Shown: positions 1 to 8,221, counted from the stretch's first letter. The stretch is 64,000 nt of DNA from Heliopora coerulea (GCA_030142905.1 JASJOG010000148.1:464501-528500), one strand, 5' to 3'. Notes: generated by a model not told the origin, from the letters alone. Numbers and translations: made by a program.

Positions 1-232
1 ACACAACATCAGGAGAAATTTCAGGAGCATATCGTGTCATCATTTCTTCTATATCGAAATTGAAATCAAATATTTCACTTACGACACCAAGACGAGAATA
101 TATTTCGGTTCCTCTATGTCTCGCGTTCGCATCGTCAACAAAATGTTGATTTCTTTGGTTCTCATGAGGTGCATAACTTACAATTCTTTCGATTTCTTCT
201 TCGGTGAAATACATTTGGCGTGGAAGACTCAT
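1..232 (-). CDS. Conserved accessory protein of adintovirus-like copy A, partial
   Basis: The reading frame starts at ATG 230-232 on the minus strand and runs off the window start, so at least 77 residues are coded and the C-terminus is missing. The N-terminal part contains EEEIERIVSY and a later GVVSEIFDF stretch. The same two blocks, at the same spacing, occur in the protein at 41,453-41,728 (KLEKIVSY, GVLSEIFNF), which lies in the same relative place in copy B: divergent from the 106-residue gene and just upstream of PolB. I recognise no domain. It is acidic and soluble-looking, with no signal peptide or membrane segment. Copy A presumably continues leftwards into PolB outside the window (inference). 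Confidence 0.7.
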   Translation of the reverse strand, partial: MSLPRQMYFTEEEIERIVSYAPHENQRNQHFVDDANARHRGTEIYSRLGVVSEIFDFNFDIEEMMTRYAPEISPDVV

Positions 233-502
233 GATGTTTACCAAGACCAGATCGAAAACGATTCAACCACTTTGGAATTCTGAAATTGATGCTATAAAAC
301 AATGTTTCAACAAGATTTTCGTGTTCTTCTTTTATTTCTGGCCCGTCACAAAAATCTTCCGAATTGGAATCAAAACTACAAAAAAAAAAATCATTTTTAA
401 ATACATCAAGACACACAAATACACACAGACATAGATTCTCATCTTTCTTACCTAACAACAATTTTACAAAAGCAATTACATCTATTTTGTTCACAGATCA
501 CC
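233..502. promoter_or_regulatory. Divergent intergenic region between two copy A genes
   Basis: This AT-rich spacer separates the minus-strand gene starting at 232 from the plus-strand gene starting at 503, so it should hold both promoters. A TATAAAA string occurs at 293-299 on the plus strand. Short A and T runs and CACA repeats are visible at 365-430, and no convincing ORF lies inside. Copy B has a much shorter spacer at the matching place, around 41,290-41,450. Confidence 0.4.
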
Positions 503-823
503 ATGTCAGACAACGGAGTCATGGAAATATTTGTCAAAACAGAGAATGGAAAATCCACAGTTGGAGCCACATTCTCTGACGACGATGCTAACGTGTCCTT
601 TATAAATAGGATTTTTCCAGAAGCGATGATGGATTTTTTAAATGCTGATGGAGATCCCGTCAATGTTGCAGTATATGATTTGAACACAATCAAAGAAAGA
701 ATAGATATATTCAAATCGCAATACATTAACATCAGCGGAACTGTTTTGGCAAGATTGAAAGCAATATTGGATTACATAGAAAATAACCAGGCTGTTTACC
801 AAGGTATTAAAGTTTACATTTAA
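503..823 (+). CDS. 106-residue conserved accessory protein of copy A
   Basis: The intact ORF opens with ATG in a good context (ACCATGT) and ends in TAA. The protein is acidic with no cysteines, no signal peptide and no membrane segment. The middle block reads ATFSDDDANVSFINRIFPEA, and the protein ends GIKVYI. A decayed homologue on the minus strand at 40,918-41,275 keeps ATFHNDNE, FQEAIYDFL, GDPL and the same GIKVYI end. I do not recognise the family. Because it is kept in two strongly diverged copies, always between the gene at 1-232 and the SET gene, it was probably under selection while the virus was active. The next gene starts 15 bases downstream on the same strand. Confidence 0.8.
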   Translation: MSDNGVMEIFVKTENGKSTVGATFSDDDANVSFINRIFPEAMMDFLNADGDPVNVAVYDLNTIKERIDIFKSQYINISGTVLARLKAILDYIENNQAVYQGIKVYI

Positions 824-837
824 ATTTTTTTAGACAA

Positions 838-1321
838 ATGAAACGCAAGACTCAAATTCCAATTGTCAGAACAACCCAATGTAAAGCAACAAAGTTAAAA
901 CAAAAGAGATGCAAAAAAATGACACGAAAAACCAATCAATGTTGGATTCACCTTTTGAAAAATCGAAATCTCAGAGTGAAAAAATCATTAATACCAAATG
1001 CTGGCTTTCGATTGTTTGCAGGTAAAAAAACAATCAAGAAAAACTCATCTTTGGGATTGTATACAGGAAGAAAAATCAAAAACAAATTTAGCACCATATG
1101 TGATATGCGAAAGCGGTAGAAAAAACGCACATTGTATTAATGCAAATTACAGCACAGATTCCGCACCTCGATATGCCAATGACATTATGTCGAAAAAAAA
1201 ATCAAATATGGACATAAAAAACGTCGGGAAAAGAAAATATGTTCCCAAAGCTTATGCAATCAGAGACGTCAAACCAAATCAAGAAATATATTATTATTAT
1301 GGGCCTCAATATTGGAATTAA
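838..1321 (+). pseudogene. SET-domain protein (probable lysine methyltransferase) with one frameshift
   Basis: Translation from ATG 838 gives a Lys/Arg-rich N-terminus with Cys residues, then SLIPNAGFRLFAGKKTIKK, the start of a SET domain (compare R..G.GLFA..... in the family). The frame fails at about 1,085 beside an A-run. The +1 frame then supplies APYVICE, CINANYSTDSAPRYAND (the RFINHSC-like AdoMet/knot motif of compact viral SET proteins) and AIRDVKPNQEIYYYYGPQYW, the C-terminal catalytic Tyr block ending at TAA 1321. Total length is about 160 residues, typical for small viral SET enzymes that methylate histone lysines. Whether the shift is a real mutation, an assembly error or a frameshift site is unknown. 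A second, more decayed copy lies at 40,375-40,850. Confidence 0.75.
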
Positions 1322-1731
1322 AATTTCATAAATTTTTGTATATTGTGTGTATAAATTTCCCCATTGAAGAACATCATTGTGATAACAAAAATCTTATGAC
1401 AATGAAATTCTTAGATTGAGAAAATACCATTCATGCCATTCGCTTTTCAATTCTTCCAGTTTCATGTTTATCATGGATAGATTCAATCTTCCCAGAACGA
1501 CATTGCAATGTCAAGAATGACATGTCAATGAAGTTCTAAGACTTAAAAAATCAACAGCAACCAATATTGCAAATTTCCAGTGATCATTTACAAATTTTTT
1601 CACTGACAAACACCTCATCGTCAAGAAAACTGATGAGTGAGGTGATTGGCGGTAAAAAAAAAAGTTAAGTTCATCTTCATTCTTCTTCTTTCAAAACATC
1701 ACCTTGACAAATTCTTGCAAACAAACACATT
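1322..1731. other. Non-coding spacer in copy A with short imperfect direct repeats
   Basis: No supported gene lies here. Two related stretches, ATGACAATGAAATTCTTAGA near 1,396 and ATGTCAATGAAGTTCTAAGA near 1,522, form an imperfect direct repeat. The region separates convergent transcription units (SET gene to the left, glycoprotein gene to the right), so it should hold both 3' ends. Confidence 0.4.
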
Positions 1732-1847
1732 TTATAATGCACAAGACAAATACAAGTAAATTATCATAAAACCCCATAATAAATATGAACCCTTTGTCAA
1801 AACAAGAACCAACAGTTCGTAATTGATCATCACATAAAAACATAATA

Positions 1848-2425
1848 TTAAATTGTTTCTGATCTCAGAAAGTTCATCCTGATTCTTAATTTTATGAATA
1901 AACAAACAAGTAATTGCAAAACAACAAAAAATATGAACGCATAACCCAAAATCCACCATGAGTAAGAACTTCTTTGACAAATTATACTCCATCCTTTTTC
2001 CTGCTTGCTTCTTCGTGACACACACTGATTTTGACTTTCCCAATTCCAAATTTTTTTTTTTTCTTTCCATTTTCTGGTTTGACACAACCCAACGACAGTT
2101 TTTTAATCGGAAATAGGTGATAGGGTTTCAATGGAATTTCTGGTTGAAGATCTGAGGGGCAATCTGGCAAATCAATACAGCATAACTCTCCATTTCGCAA
2201 AGCAAGATAACATTTGTGTTTTATCTTTCGATATTCAGCAATATTGGTTATTCTTTTTCCCCATCCACCACATGAAAGTCTTTGGGTGGTATTCTTCTTT
2301 AATTCTGATGTTTCTGAAACAGGGGTAGTATCCAGTTTGGCAACAACAGCAATTGACCAAGACAAAAAGACCAAAACACACATAAAAATTTTGAAAACTA
2401 TGACTTGAATTGAAACTGCAATCAA
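1848..2425 (-). pseudogene. Cys-rich type I membrane glycoprotein of copy A, frameshifted
   Basis: The protein begins at 2,425 with a hydrophobic signal segment (VFKIFMCVLVFLSWSIAVVA), followed by a Cys-containing ectodomain with CGGWGKR, CCIDLPDCPSDLQPE and LGCVKPE, about 145 residues. At a run of thymines near 2,048-2,061 (A-run in the coding sense) the frame is lost. A hydrophobic segment with WWILGYAF and VVLQLLVCLF follows in another frame, matching the C-terminal membrane anchor of the copy B homologue at 39,495-40,234. There the pattern CNGWGMR, CCIQQPDCPGDMEPE, IGCVPVK is clearly the same. No known glycoprotein family is recognised. The role as a virion surface or secreted-pathway protein is an inference. 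Confidence 0.65.
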
Positions 2426-2827
2426 TCAAAACAAAATATAAATTTCAAAACACAAATTTGTGACAATTAGACAAAAAGAAATAGCATTTAAATACCCTCA
2501 CATCACAATTAAAAAAACATTTATACAGATAATTACCATTATGTAAACAATTTTAAAGAGCATGCAAATCTCAAGTATATTCAAATGAATCAAACACATA
2601 ACCACTTATCTTGTAAAAAAAAAAAACGCAAAGCATACAATCAACAACATCCATACAATGAAACAGAAAATATGCCGAAGGTTTGTTGTAAATTACATTG
2701 AGTATTAGACTCAACAAAATTATCAAGTTCAATAAAAGAAAAGAAATTCGAAGATTTCTGCAAGTTTGTTCAACAATCGTGGCACAAAAGATCAAGAACC
2801 ACCATTCAATATAAAAATCCCAATGAT
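2426..2827. other. Spacer between divergent copy A genes
   Basis: AT-rich DNA between the glycoprotein gene (minus) and the gene starting at 2,828 (plus). A minus-strand open frame at 2,571-2,795 has hydrophobic stretches, but I find no match to the gene at the corresponding place in copy B, so I leave it uncalled. The region probably holds two divergent promoters. Confidence 0.35.
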
Positions 2828-3799
2828 ATGCAAATTTACATATATTTGTTTGCTGGAGCAGGAACCAGATATCTTTCAGGATTGGCAGGACAATTTATAA
2901 CATTTCAACCAGGAAAGAATATCAAGCAAGCAATCAAATGGTATCCTGTGTTGGCAACAAAAATAATTCCCGAGACAAAATCATTATCGTATTTGGGTCA
3001 AACAAAACTTCCGATTGGTTTGTTGTTGTTAATGACTTACGAAAAAAATTACTTATGTAACCGCATTCATTTCAACCTTCAATTTCACATGACTGTACCT
3101 CTTCAAATACAATGCTTACTCTTTATACTATCCATTTCACCTGACACAGAACTACACTACATGATTGGTCAACGATTGACAGCCATAACATTATGTGATG
3201 ATAACCCCATTATAAATGTTTTCATAACATGTGAAGAAACAGAGTCACTAGCACAAAGAACAAATATAACAGTGAGAAATTTTTTTCCTGATTTTTTGTG
3301 TTTAAATTGCAAAGATTCAATTGAATCAAACACCGACAACAACAAACTTGACTCATGGAATTCAACTATGATATCGGTTTTGATGAATCACAATTGGACA
3401 GAGACATCAGATCCATCCTTGATTCCTCACAATCAGATGAACGAAACACGGATATCCAAAGACTCATCTCAATTTTATGGGAAAAGGTCGCAAACTGCCA
3501 CAATAATTCAGAAGACCAAGAAGTCACGACACCAACAACCAGAGCCAGTAATCCTTTCAACAACAATGCCCCCATTTCAACACTGTCAAGCACAATCGAT
3601 AACAATTCAACCATCAATGGAAATTCAAACAACAGCAACGATGTTACAGAATCCCTTTTTTCAAACCATCAATCCATTTCGACTTCCGTCAATGCAAGAC
3701 CCAATTTATCGATCGAATCAACACAGCAAGCAACAAGTCCAAGCATCCTCGCAGATTTGGCAAGCAAACCCACCAAACAACAATCAAGAATTGGAATAA
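2828..3799 (+). CDS. 323-residue conserved protein of copy A, overlapping the next gene
   Basis: The ORF starts at ATG 2828 and stays open for 323 codons. The N-terminal ~150 residues match the minus-strand gene at 36,219-36,677 in copy B. Both have a TRYLSG/SGRYIF start, a SLSYL or RTFYYV strand, LPIGLLLL or FPIGLYRL, and a block around NPIINVF or NDNIVC. The C-terminal half is Gln/Pro/Asn/Ser-rich and overlaps the 5' part of the gene at 3,355 by 445 bases in a different frame. The conserved part may therefore end near 3,350, with the low-complexity tail a by-product of the other frame. I recognise no family. Confidence 0.65.
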   Translation: MQIYIYLFAGAGTRYLSGLAGQFITFQPGKNIKQAIKWYPVLATKIIPETKSLSYLGQTKLPIGLLLLMTYEKNYLCNRIHFNLQFHMTVPLQIQCLLFILSISPDTELHYMIGQRLTAITLCDDNPIINVFITCEETESLAQRTNITVRNFFPDFLCLNCKDSIESNTDNNKLDSWNSTMISVLMNHNWTETSDPSLIPHNQMNETRISKDSSQFYGKRSQTATIIQKTKKSRHQQPEPVILSTTMPPFQHCQAQSITIQPSMEIQTTATMLQNPFFQTINPFRLPSMQDPIYRSNQHSKQQVQASSQIWQANPPNNNQELE

Positions 3800-4332
3800 A
3801 TGAATATTGTTGCAAGAATCAAGCTGTGGCAAAGAAACTGACAAACATATCTTACTTGGAATTTTTAAATAAAAAATCGCAATTTTGCCAGATTTTAAAA
3901 CAAATTTCCGTAAAAACTGAAGACAATCGAATGTATTTTTATGTCATGGATAGTTCAATTCATGTGAAAACAAATTCACTGATTTTGCAAATTCAAAACA
4001 TAAAAAGAATGCAATATGTGATTTGTGAAGGGTACAAAAACAGTTTAATTTTTTGTGATTATCTTTTAACCGTGGAGAACTTCATGTATTTTACACTATT
4101 ATCTCAAGTTCAAATAGTTTCATTACACACCGTTGCAAATTTATGTATGATTCATTTGACCACAAATAGATTACCCCTGTATATGTCTTTAAACACAAGT
4201 AACGAGTCGAAATTTGTAAGAACTTTTTTAAAGCTGACTAGATATGAATTACATTACAATTCCATTAAAGATAGAATACCTGCAATAATAACACACAATG
4301 ACAGTTGTAAATTACATAAAATAGACAAATAA
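3355..4332 (+). CDS. 325-residue conserved protein of copy A with Asn/Ser-rich linker
   Basis: The intact ORF runs from ATG 3355 to TAA 4332. It has an acidic N-terminus (DIGFDESQLDRDIRSILD), a low-complexity Asn/Ser/Thr linker at about residues 60-145, and a folded-looking C-terminal half of ~170 residues. The C-terminal half contains RMYFYVMDSS, a Tyr/Phe-rich strand FMYFTLLSQ and LTTNRLPLYM. It matches the minus-strand gene at 35,003-35,872 in copy B, where RMYMKTLEKF, FKYFMLTD and MRQNRMPMLYNFS stand in the same order after a similar linker. The function is unknown. The long overlap with the preceding gene is unusual for this element. Confidence 0.75.
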   Translation: MEFNYDIGFDESQLDRDIRSILDSSQSDERNTDIQRLISILWEKVANCHNNSEDQEVTTPTTRASNPFNNNAPISTLSSTIDNNSTINGNSNNSNDVTESLFSNHQSISTSVNARPNLSIESTQQATSPSILADLASKPTKQQSRIGINEYCCKNQAVAKKLTNISYLEFLNKKSQFCQILKQISVKTEDNRMYFYVMDSSIHVKTNSLILQIQNIKRMQYVICEGYKNSLIFCDYLLTVENFMYFTLLSQVQIVSLHTVANLCMIHLTTNRLPLYMSLNTSNESKFVRTFLKLTRYELHYNSIKDRIPAIITHNDSCKLHKIDK

Positions 4333-4376
4333 ACTTTTTTTTCATACCTTTTCACAAATATTTTACCAACTGTTCA

Positions 4377-4793
4377 TCAATCCAATAAGGAAGATGCGAT
4401 TCTTTTTTTTATCAACCGATGGTTTGAATTGATAAGAGATACCAAACGAGGAACCACATCCTCATACTGAAAAACGCTTGGATAAACAATTTCACCTTTG
4501 GATGCATATATTCTCCTAACATATTGCATGAAAGGAAGGTTACTAAAATAAATTTTCTTTGAACTTCTTTCTTGAGGTTTTTTCTTATACCAAATGAACA
4601 AATGAAAATATGTTAACTTTTCAACAGTTTCATCGATGATTTCACATTCAACAGAACCATCATGATAAAACAATGCCCAATAATATATAAGGCCGCGATT
4701 TTTCAAATATTCCAAAATTTTAAAGGAACAGTTTTCTTTCACATCGATTTCACGAACATCCCATTGAAGTTCAGCAGAAGACGACACTTCCAT
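4377..4793 (-). CDS. Unknown copy A accessory protein, ~139 residues
   Basis: The open frame extends to 4,835, but the first ATG in frame is at 4,793. It could also be entered by splicing from upstream. The protein has aromatic-rich blocks (GLIYYWALFYHDG, YFHLFIWYKKKP) and a basic C-terminus (NSNHRLIKKRIAS). There is no signal peptide, no obvious metal site and no family I recognise. It is the first of three minus-strand genes facing the plus-strand unit that ends at 4,332, with only 44 bases between the two stop codons, so the two units converge here. No counterpart is visible in copy B. Confidence 0.55.
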   Translation of the reverse strand: MEVSSSAELQWDVREIDVKENCSFKILEYLKNRGLIYYWALFYHDGSVECEIIDETVEKLTYFHLFIWYKKKPQERSSKKIYFSNLPFMQYVRRIYASKGEIVYPSVFQYEDVVPRLVSLINSNHRLIKKRIASSLLD

Positions 4794-4835
4794 TTTTTGA
4801 ACAAAATTTTCAACATAAGAATAAACACGGGACAA

Positions 4836-5138
4836 CCATCATTTATATAATGAAAAAATTAATTTATTCACTTATCAACATTCAAATTCTCACAACATCA
4901 AATTGCATATAAAATTCACAATCACATTTCAACAACTGAGAAGCGATGGAGCAAACCATGAGGTAAGTGGACTTTCATATCTTTATTGGTTACAATTCAC
5001 TCTCACCCATAAATCCCATTTTGCTCAAATCGTATGCATTACACATCCTGTTAAGGCATTCTAAGCTAATGTATACTGTTTCTCTAAGCATTTTCGGTTT
5101 CATTGCCAGTGTCAAATCCTCAAATGAAAGGTCAATTT
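4836..5138. other. Spacer in copy A
   Basis: No supported gene. An ATG followed by a strong splice donor (GAG|GTAAGTGG) occurs near 4,945-4,968 on the plus strand and could be a short exon, but nothing downstream supports it. The upstream region of the minus gene at 4,377-4,793 lies at the left edge. Confidence 0.3.
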
Positions 5139-5763
5139 TCACTTCAGTTCGGTCCAATTTTCAAATGATCTTTTAAAATACCCAACACCTCTTGCTTGAT
5201 TTCGGTCTGTCGATTTCCCAAACATGATTAGAACAACAAAACACTCGGCTGACTTTCCATAAATGATGTCTCCATATAGTGTTTTGCTATGATTTGATGA
5301 AACGACAGACCACTCATCTTTCCGCTTCAAATTCTTGAACTTCTTTAGGAATTTCTTTTTCTTCATCAGACGTATCCACAAACACATTACCACAATAATT
5401 ATAATATGTTTTAAAATCGTCAATATCTTGAAAAGCATCTTTTTCGACAATAAAATCTTTCATAACATAAATAGCCGATGCTATTCCATCAATCACAAAC
5501 CAATTACTTTTCCTAAGACTTCTAAGACCGAAAAATTTCAAAGCAAATCTAACTTCGCCAGAGACTCCTTCAACGATTTCATTCATATCATGTGAAGTTT
5601 TCAATTCCATTGTTGAATAACGCCACCCATGCGAAGGAAGATAATCTTTACAATAATATTGCATATTATCATCATTGACAGTGGAAGTTTCGATACACAA
5701 TTTGTTTAAAAATCGTGCACGCTCACCTTGAATAGAAAAATATCTATACAAATGCATTTTCAT
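5139..5763 (-). pseudogene. Unknown copy A protein, ~205 residues, frameshifted
   Basis: Translation starts at ATG 5763 and continues to a stop at 5,314, giving 149 residues that end in a Glu/Lys-rich stretch (DTSDEEKEIPKEVQEF). The neighbouring frame then remains open to 5,139 with protein-like composition (DEWSVVSSNHSKTLYGDIIY, FGKSTDRNQARGVGYF). One gene with a frameshift near 5,330 is therefore likelier than two genes. The upstream gene's TGA overlaps this start as ATGA, so the two are probably cotranscribed. I recognise no domain. Confidence 0.55.
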
Positions 5764-6128
5764 ACAATTTTCTTATAACATGTTTCCATAACTTGAAACG
5801 ACGAAATCATCTCATCACACGTAGGAATGATATAAATTCCTTTGCACGTTTTGCATATATAGTCACCCAACACATCCACATTTACATAACCTAAACATTC
5901 GATAAAATCCCGAAAATGCCGAGTGAACAAATCGAAATCAAAATCACGAACAAGCACACTATCTTGATAACTAGGAATAACATGTTTTCCAATTACATTA
6001 CCAACAGCATAATAATCTGAATAATCCTTACGAAGAATTTCAAAAGATTTTAGGCACGCACAATTTGACGAATTGATCACACCACACGTTATCCACTTCG
6101 GCACAATCAACCCCTTTTTGGTTTCCAT
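5760..6128 (-). CDS. Unknown copy A protein with Cys motifs, 122 residues
   Basis: The intact ORF starts at ATG 6128 and its TGA overlaps the ATG of the next gene (ATGA). It carries a possible zinc-binding set: CAC near residue 23 and CKTC near residue 95, the second as YICKTCKGIYIIP. The middle contains an acidic aromatic run (DFDFDLFTRHFRDFIE). It shows no signal peptide or membrane span. No family is recognised and no counterpart is seen in copy B. It is the upstream member of the three-gene minus-strand cluster. Confidence 0.6.
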   Translation of the reverse strand: METKKGLIVPKWITCGVINSSNCACLKSFEILRKDYSDYYAVGNVIGKHVIPSYQDSVLVRDFDFDLFTRHFRDFIECLGYVNVDVLGDYICKTCKGIYIIPTCDEMISSFQVMETCYKKIV

Positions 6129-7248
6129 ATATATAAATTATTTGAACTTCAAACGTCTCTTTGGAGACACGACGCATGGTGCAAAGCGTCACACCAACAC
6201 CGGAAAATCCAATTTGAACCATTCAAACCTTCACCACACCCAGGTTGAAGTGAGTAATCGATTCTGTAACAAGAGTTGGCCAAAACTTCGACCCACCATT
6301 TTATTCCTTTTGTTTGAATATTGTTTTGGTCAACCTCACAAGTTTGGTTGACAAAAATAATTTCAAAACAAATCTCTCAAAACGTAATTATTCACCGATA
6401 TTGTGTTGACAATTTGCAACACCAAAAAACGTGTCAAATACCAAGAAATTATTTTAAATAAACAAGACTTCTTGTCATTTAAACCTCTTGAAAACAGAAA
6501 TCGCGGTAATCAGTTCAAAAAATAAGAAAAACGCCTTGTCAATTAAAACTCTTAAAAACCTAATTCAAGTAATGCGAGTGACAGTAATCATTTTCCAATT
6601 TATTCAAGTACCACGAGTGACAGTAATCATATTCCGATTTATTCAATCATACAAACCCATTAGGCAAAGACAAACAACATCTCCCAATTCAAACCTCTTG
6701 AAAACTCAAGTACCGTATGTGACAGTAATCATATTCCAATTTATTCATCACTCACGCAAACCAAAAGGCAAAACCAAACAAAACAAGAGGATCCCCTGAA
6801 ACCAAACAACCAAGAAGGTAAGCATATTTTTTGTTTTTATCTCAAACAAAACTCAACAAATGAAAGTTAAAAACACATCAAACAAGTTGTAATCACAAAA
6901 CGAAATAACACATGAAAAATTTTAACAAATTGTTTGCAGATAAGTAAGAAATCATCAAAAGCAAATTTTCATTTAAGACGACGTGTCATCATCGATAGCA
7001 CGAATTGATCAACATTTCAAACCTGAAGGTAGGTAACTAAATTCTTATTTTTTTACATCAAATAAACTTTACTAACAATTTAAACAACCCAATTCATCTT
7101 TCAAACGCATTTTTAACACCATCAAACCAATGACACAGCCATAACTTGCGAAGAATGAATGGTGTTCCGCTTGAAAGCCGTGACTTCCACATTGTCGCAC
7201 CAAAAAACATCAAAACATTAATATTCTTTTACTTCTGTCATAGACAAA
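6129..7248. other. Long non-coding region with repeats and probable 5' UTR introns
   Basis: No protein gene is supported. The stretch contains the repeats annotated at 6,566-6,746. It also contains two intron-like segments: AAG|GTAAGCAT near 6,818 with an acceptor TTTGCAG near 6,940, and AAG|GTAGGTAAC near 7,028 with an acceptor CTGTCATAG just before 7,244. Both would splice an untranslated leader onto the ORF that begins at 7,249. The splice calls rest on consensus matches only. Confidence 0.4.
6566..6746. repeat. Three imperfect ~40-bp direct repeats
   Basis: Units begin at 6,566, 6,605 and 6,707 and share CAAGTA, then GAGTGACAGTAATCAT (GTGTGACAG in the third), then TTCC.ATTTATTC. The first two are adjacent and the third follows a 60-bp gap. 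Spacing and divergence do not resemble CRISPR. They may be regulatory or replication-related repeats of copy A. Confidence 0.7.
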
Positions 7249-7569
7249 ATGGCAACCAACTACAATGAATTTCCTAAACACAAAGACAAACCTTTCAGAC
7301 ACACTCTCCCAAACGATGACAGACAGTTTACTCGAAACAAACACAGACCTTTCGCACATGATGGACACACAGAATTCACATACAATTTACGATCGAGAAT
7401 TATCTTCAAAAGACAACAGAAAAAGTCTCAAGAAAAGTCTTACAAAAATCGAAGATTTGGTAGCATCGATATATCAACACTACTTCAAAATGTGAAAGCA
7501 AAGAAAGACCCATGTTGGTTAACTCCTATGCCGCAGCGACAGAAACAATCGACCAAAACCATGATGTAA
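7249..7569 (+). CDS. Small basic protein at the right end of copy A
   Basis: ATG 7249 follows a good splice acceptor by six bases, and the ORF of 106 codons is rich in Lys, Arg and His (for example RSRIIFKRQQKKSQEKS). An AATAAAATAA polyadenylation-like string lies ~20 bases after the stop. A second frame from 7,265 to 7,495 is also open and has a helix-like, Ser/Thr/Asp-rich composition, so the true frame is not certain. Nucleic-acid binding would fit the charge but is only inference. No family is recognised. Confidence 0.45.
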   Translation: MATNYNEFPKHKDKPFRHTLPNDDRQFTRNKHRPFAHDGHTEFTYNLRSRIIFKRQQKKSQEKSYKNRRFGSIDISTLLQNVKAKKDPCWLTPMPQRQKQSTKTMM

Positions 7570-7891
7570 AAAGCAAAGAAACAAGAATAAAATAATCAAC
7601 TCTCATGCTATTAAACTTTGTATTCATATAATGGTTCTCCCAATCGCCGTATCAAAAGGTAAGAGTGACTTATATTTTCTATTGACGGATTCAATCGAAA
7701 AAGCATCACATTGTGAATACTCTCTCACATACACAGTATAGCTTGTATTTTTTATTACGGGTTGTTCTCGTTTCTCACCGCGTCAAAAACAAAACAGCGA
7801 AACCGTGATTGTAATCACGATTTTTCTTCCCACAAAAGGCGCAAAATTAAAACCAAACGGCAACGAAAGGGTCCTGAACACACTCAAGAAA
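7570..7891. other. Region between the copy A terminal gene and the tRNA
   Basis: No gene is seen. A small inverted repeat, CGTGATT-GT-AATCACG, lies near 7,803-7,820 and is followed by a T-run. The right border of copy A is somewhere here or at the edge of copy C at 8,132. I cannot see a matching terminal repeat because the other end of copy A is outside the window. Confidence 0.4.
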
Positions 7892-7963
7892 GCTTGATTA
7901 GCTCAGTCGGTAGAGCGTTCGACTTTTAATCGAATGGTCGCGGGTTCAAGTCCTGCATCAAGC
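7892..7963 (+). tRNA. tRNA-Lys (anticodon UUU)
   Basis: A complete cloverleaf can be drawn. The acceptor is GCTTGAT paired with ATCAAGC, the D-arm is GCTC/GAGC, and the anticodon stem TTCGA/TCGAA has loop CTTTTAA giving UUU at 7,925-7,927. The T-arm GCGGG/CCTGC has loop TTCAAGT. There is no intron and no encoded CCA. A TTTTT pol III terminator begins two bases downstream (7,966). Internal A and B boxes are normal (TAGCTCAGTCGG and GGTTCAAGTCC). It lies between copy A and copy C and could be host or element-borne. Confidence 0.95.
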
Positions 7964-8131
7964 TGTTTTTCGGGTTTTGCATGGCCGTTGGTTACCAAAA
8001 TTTTCCCCCGAGACGACCCCAGGATAGGTCCGCATGCACTAAGACCAACCCACCCCAAAAACAGACAAGCCTATTTGAGTATTCATAAATGCGATGCCAC
8101 GATTGGTCAAAACGTTAATAGGAAATTCTTA

Positions 8132-8221
8132 AGTCACCCCCCCCGACGATAATCCCCAACCCCGACCTCTCATTGGTCGATTCAAAATTTCCTCAATCCT
8201 CATTGGTAAGTCATTAGAATA
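8132..8221 (+). repeat. Putative left terminal sequence of Polinton copy C
   Basis: The stretch begins AGTCAC, as does the sequence at 58,588 in copy D; Polinton termini characteristically start with AG. Both then carry repeated ATTGGT motifs and the same ATTGGTAAGT near the inner side, followed by a shared TATACTACT. This suggests homologous terminal repeats. The opposite end of copy C was not found, so the call is tentative. Confidence 0.45.

Noticed and set aside
948..1130. Minus-strand ORF opposite the SET gene
   Set aside because: It is the reverse shadow of a Lys-rich frame; the plus strand has recognisable SET motifs.
5760..5763. ATGA overlap as evidence for bacterial DNA
   Set aside because: The same overlap occurs in copy C (13,856-13,859), and the surroundings are clearly eukaryotic. 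Compact viral gene packing is the simpler reading.
6566..6746. Regularly repeated ~40-bp units as a possible CRISPR array
   Set aside because: Only three units, uneven spacing, no constant spacer length, in animal DNA with tRNA, splice sites and transposons. A plain direct repeat is enough.
7803..7820. CGTGATT/AATCACG hairpin with a T-run as a terminator
   Set aside because: The stem is short, eukaryotic pol II units do not use such terminators, and no gene ends directly before it.
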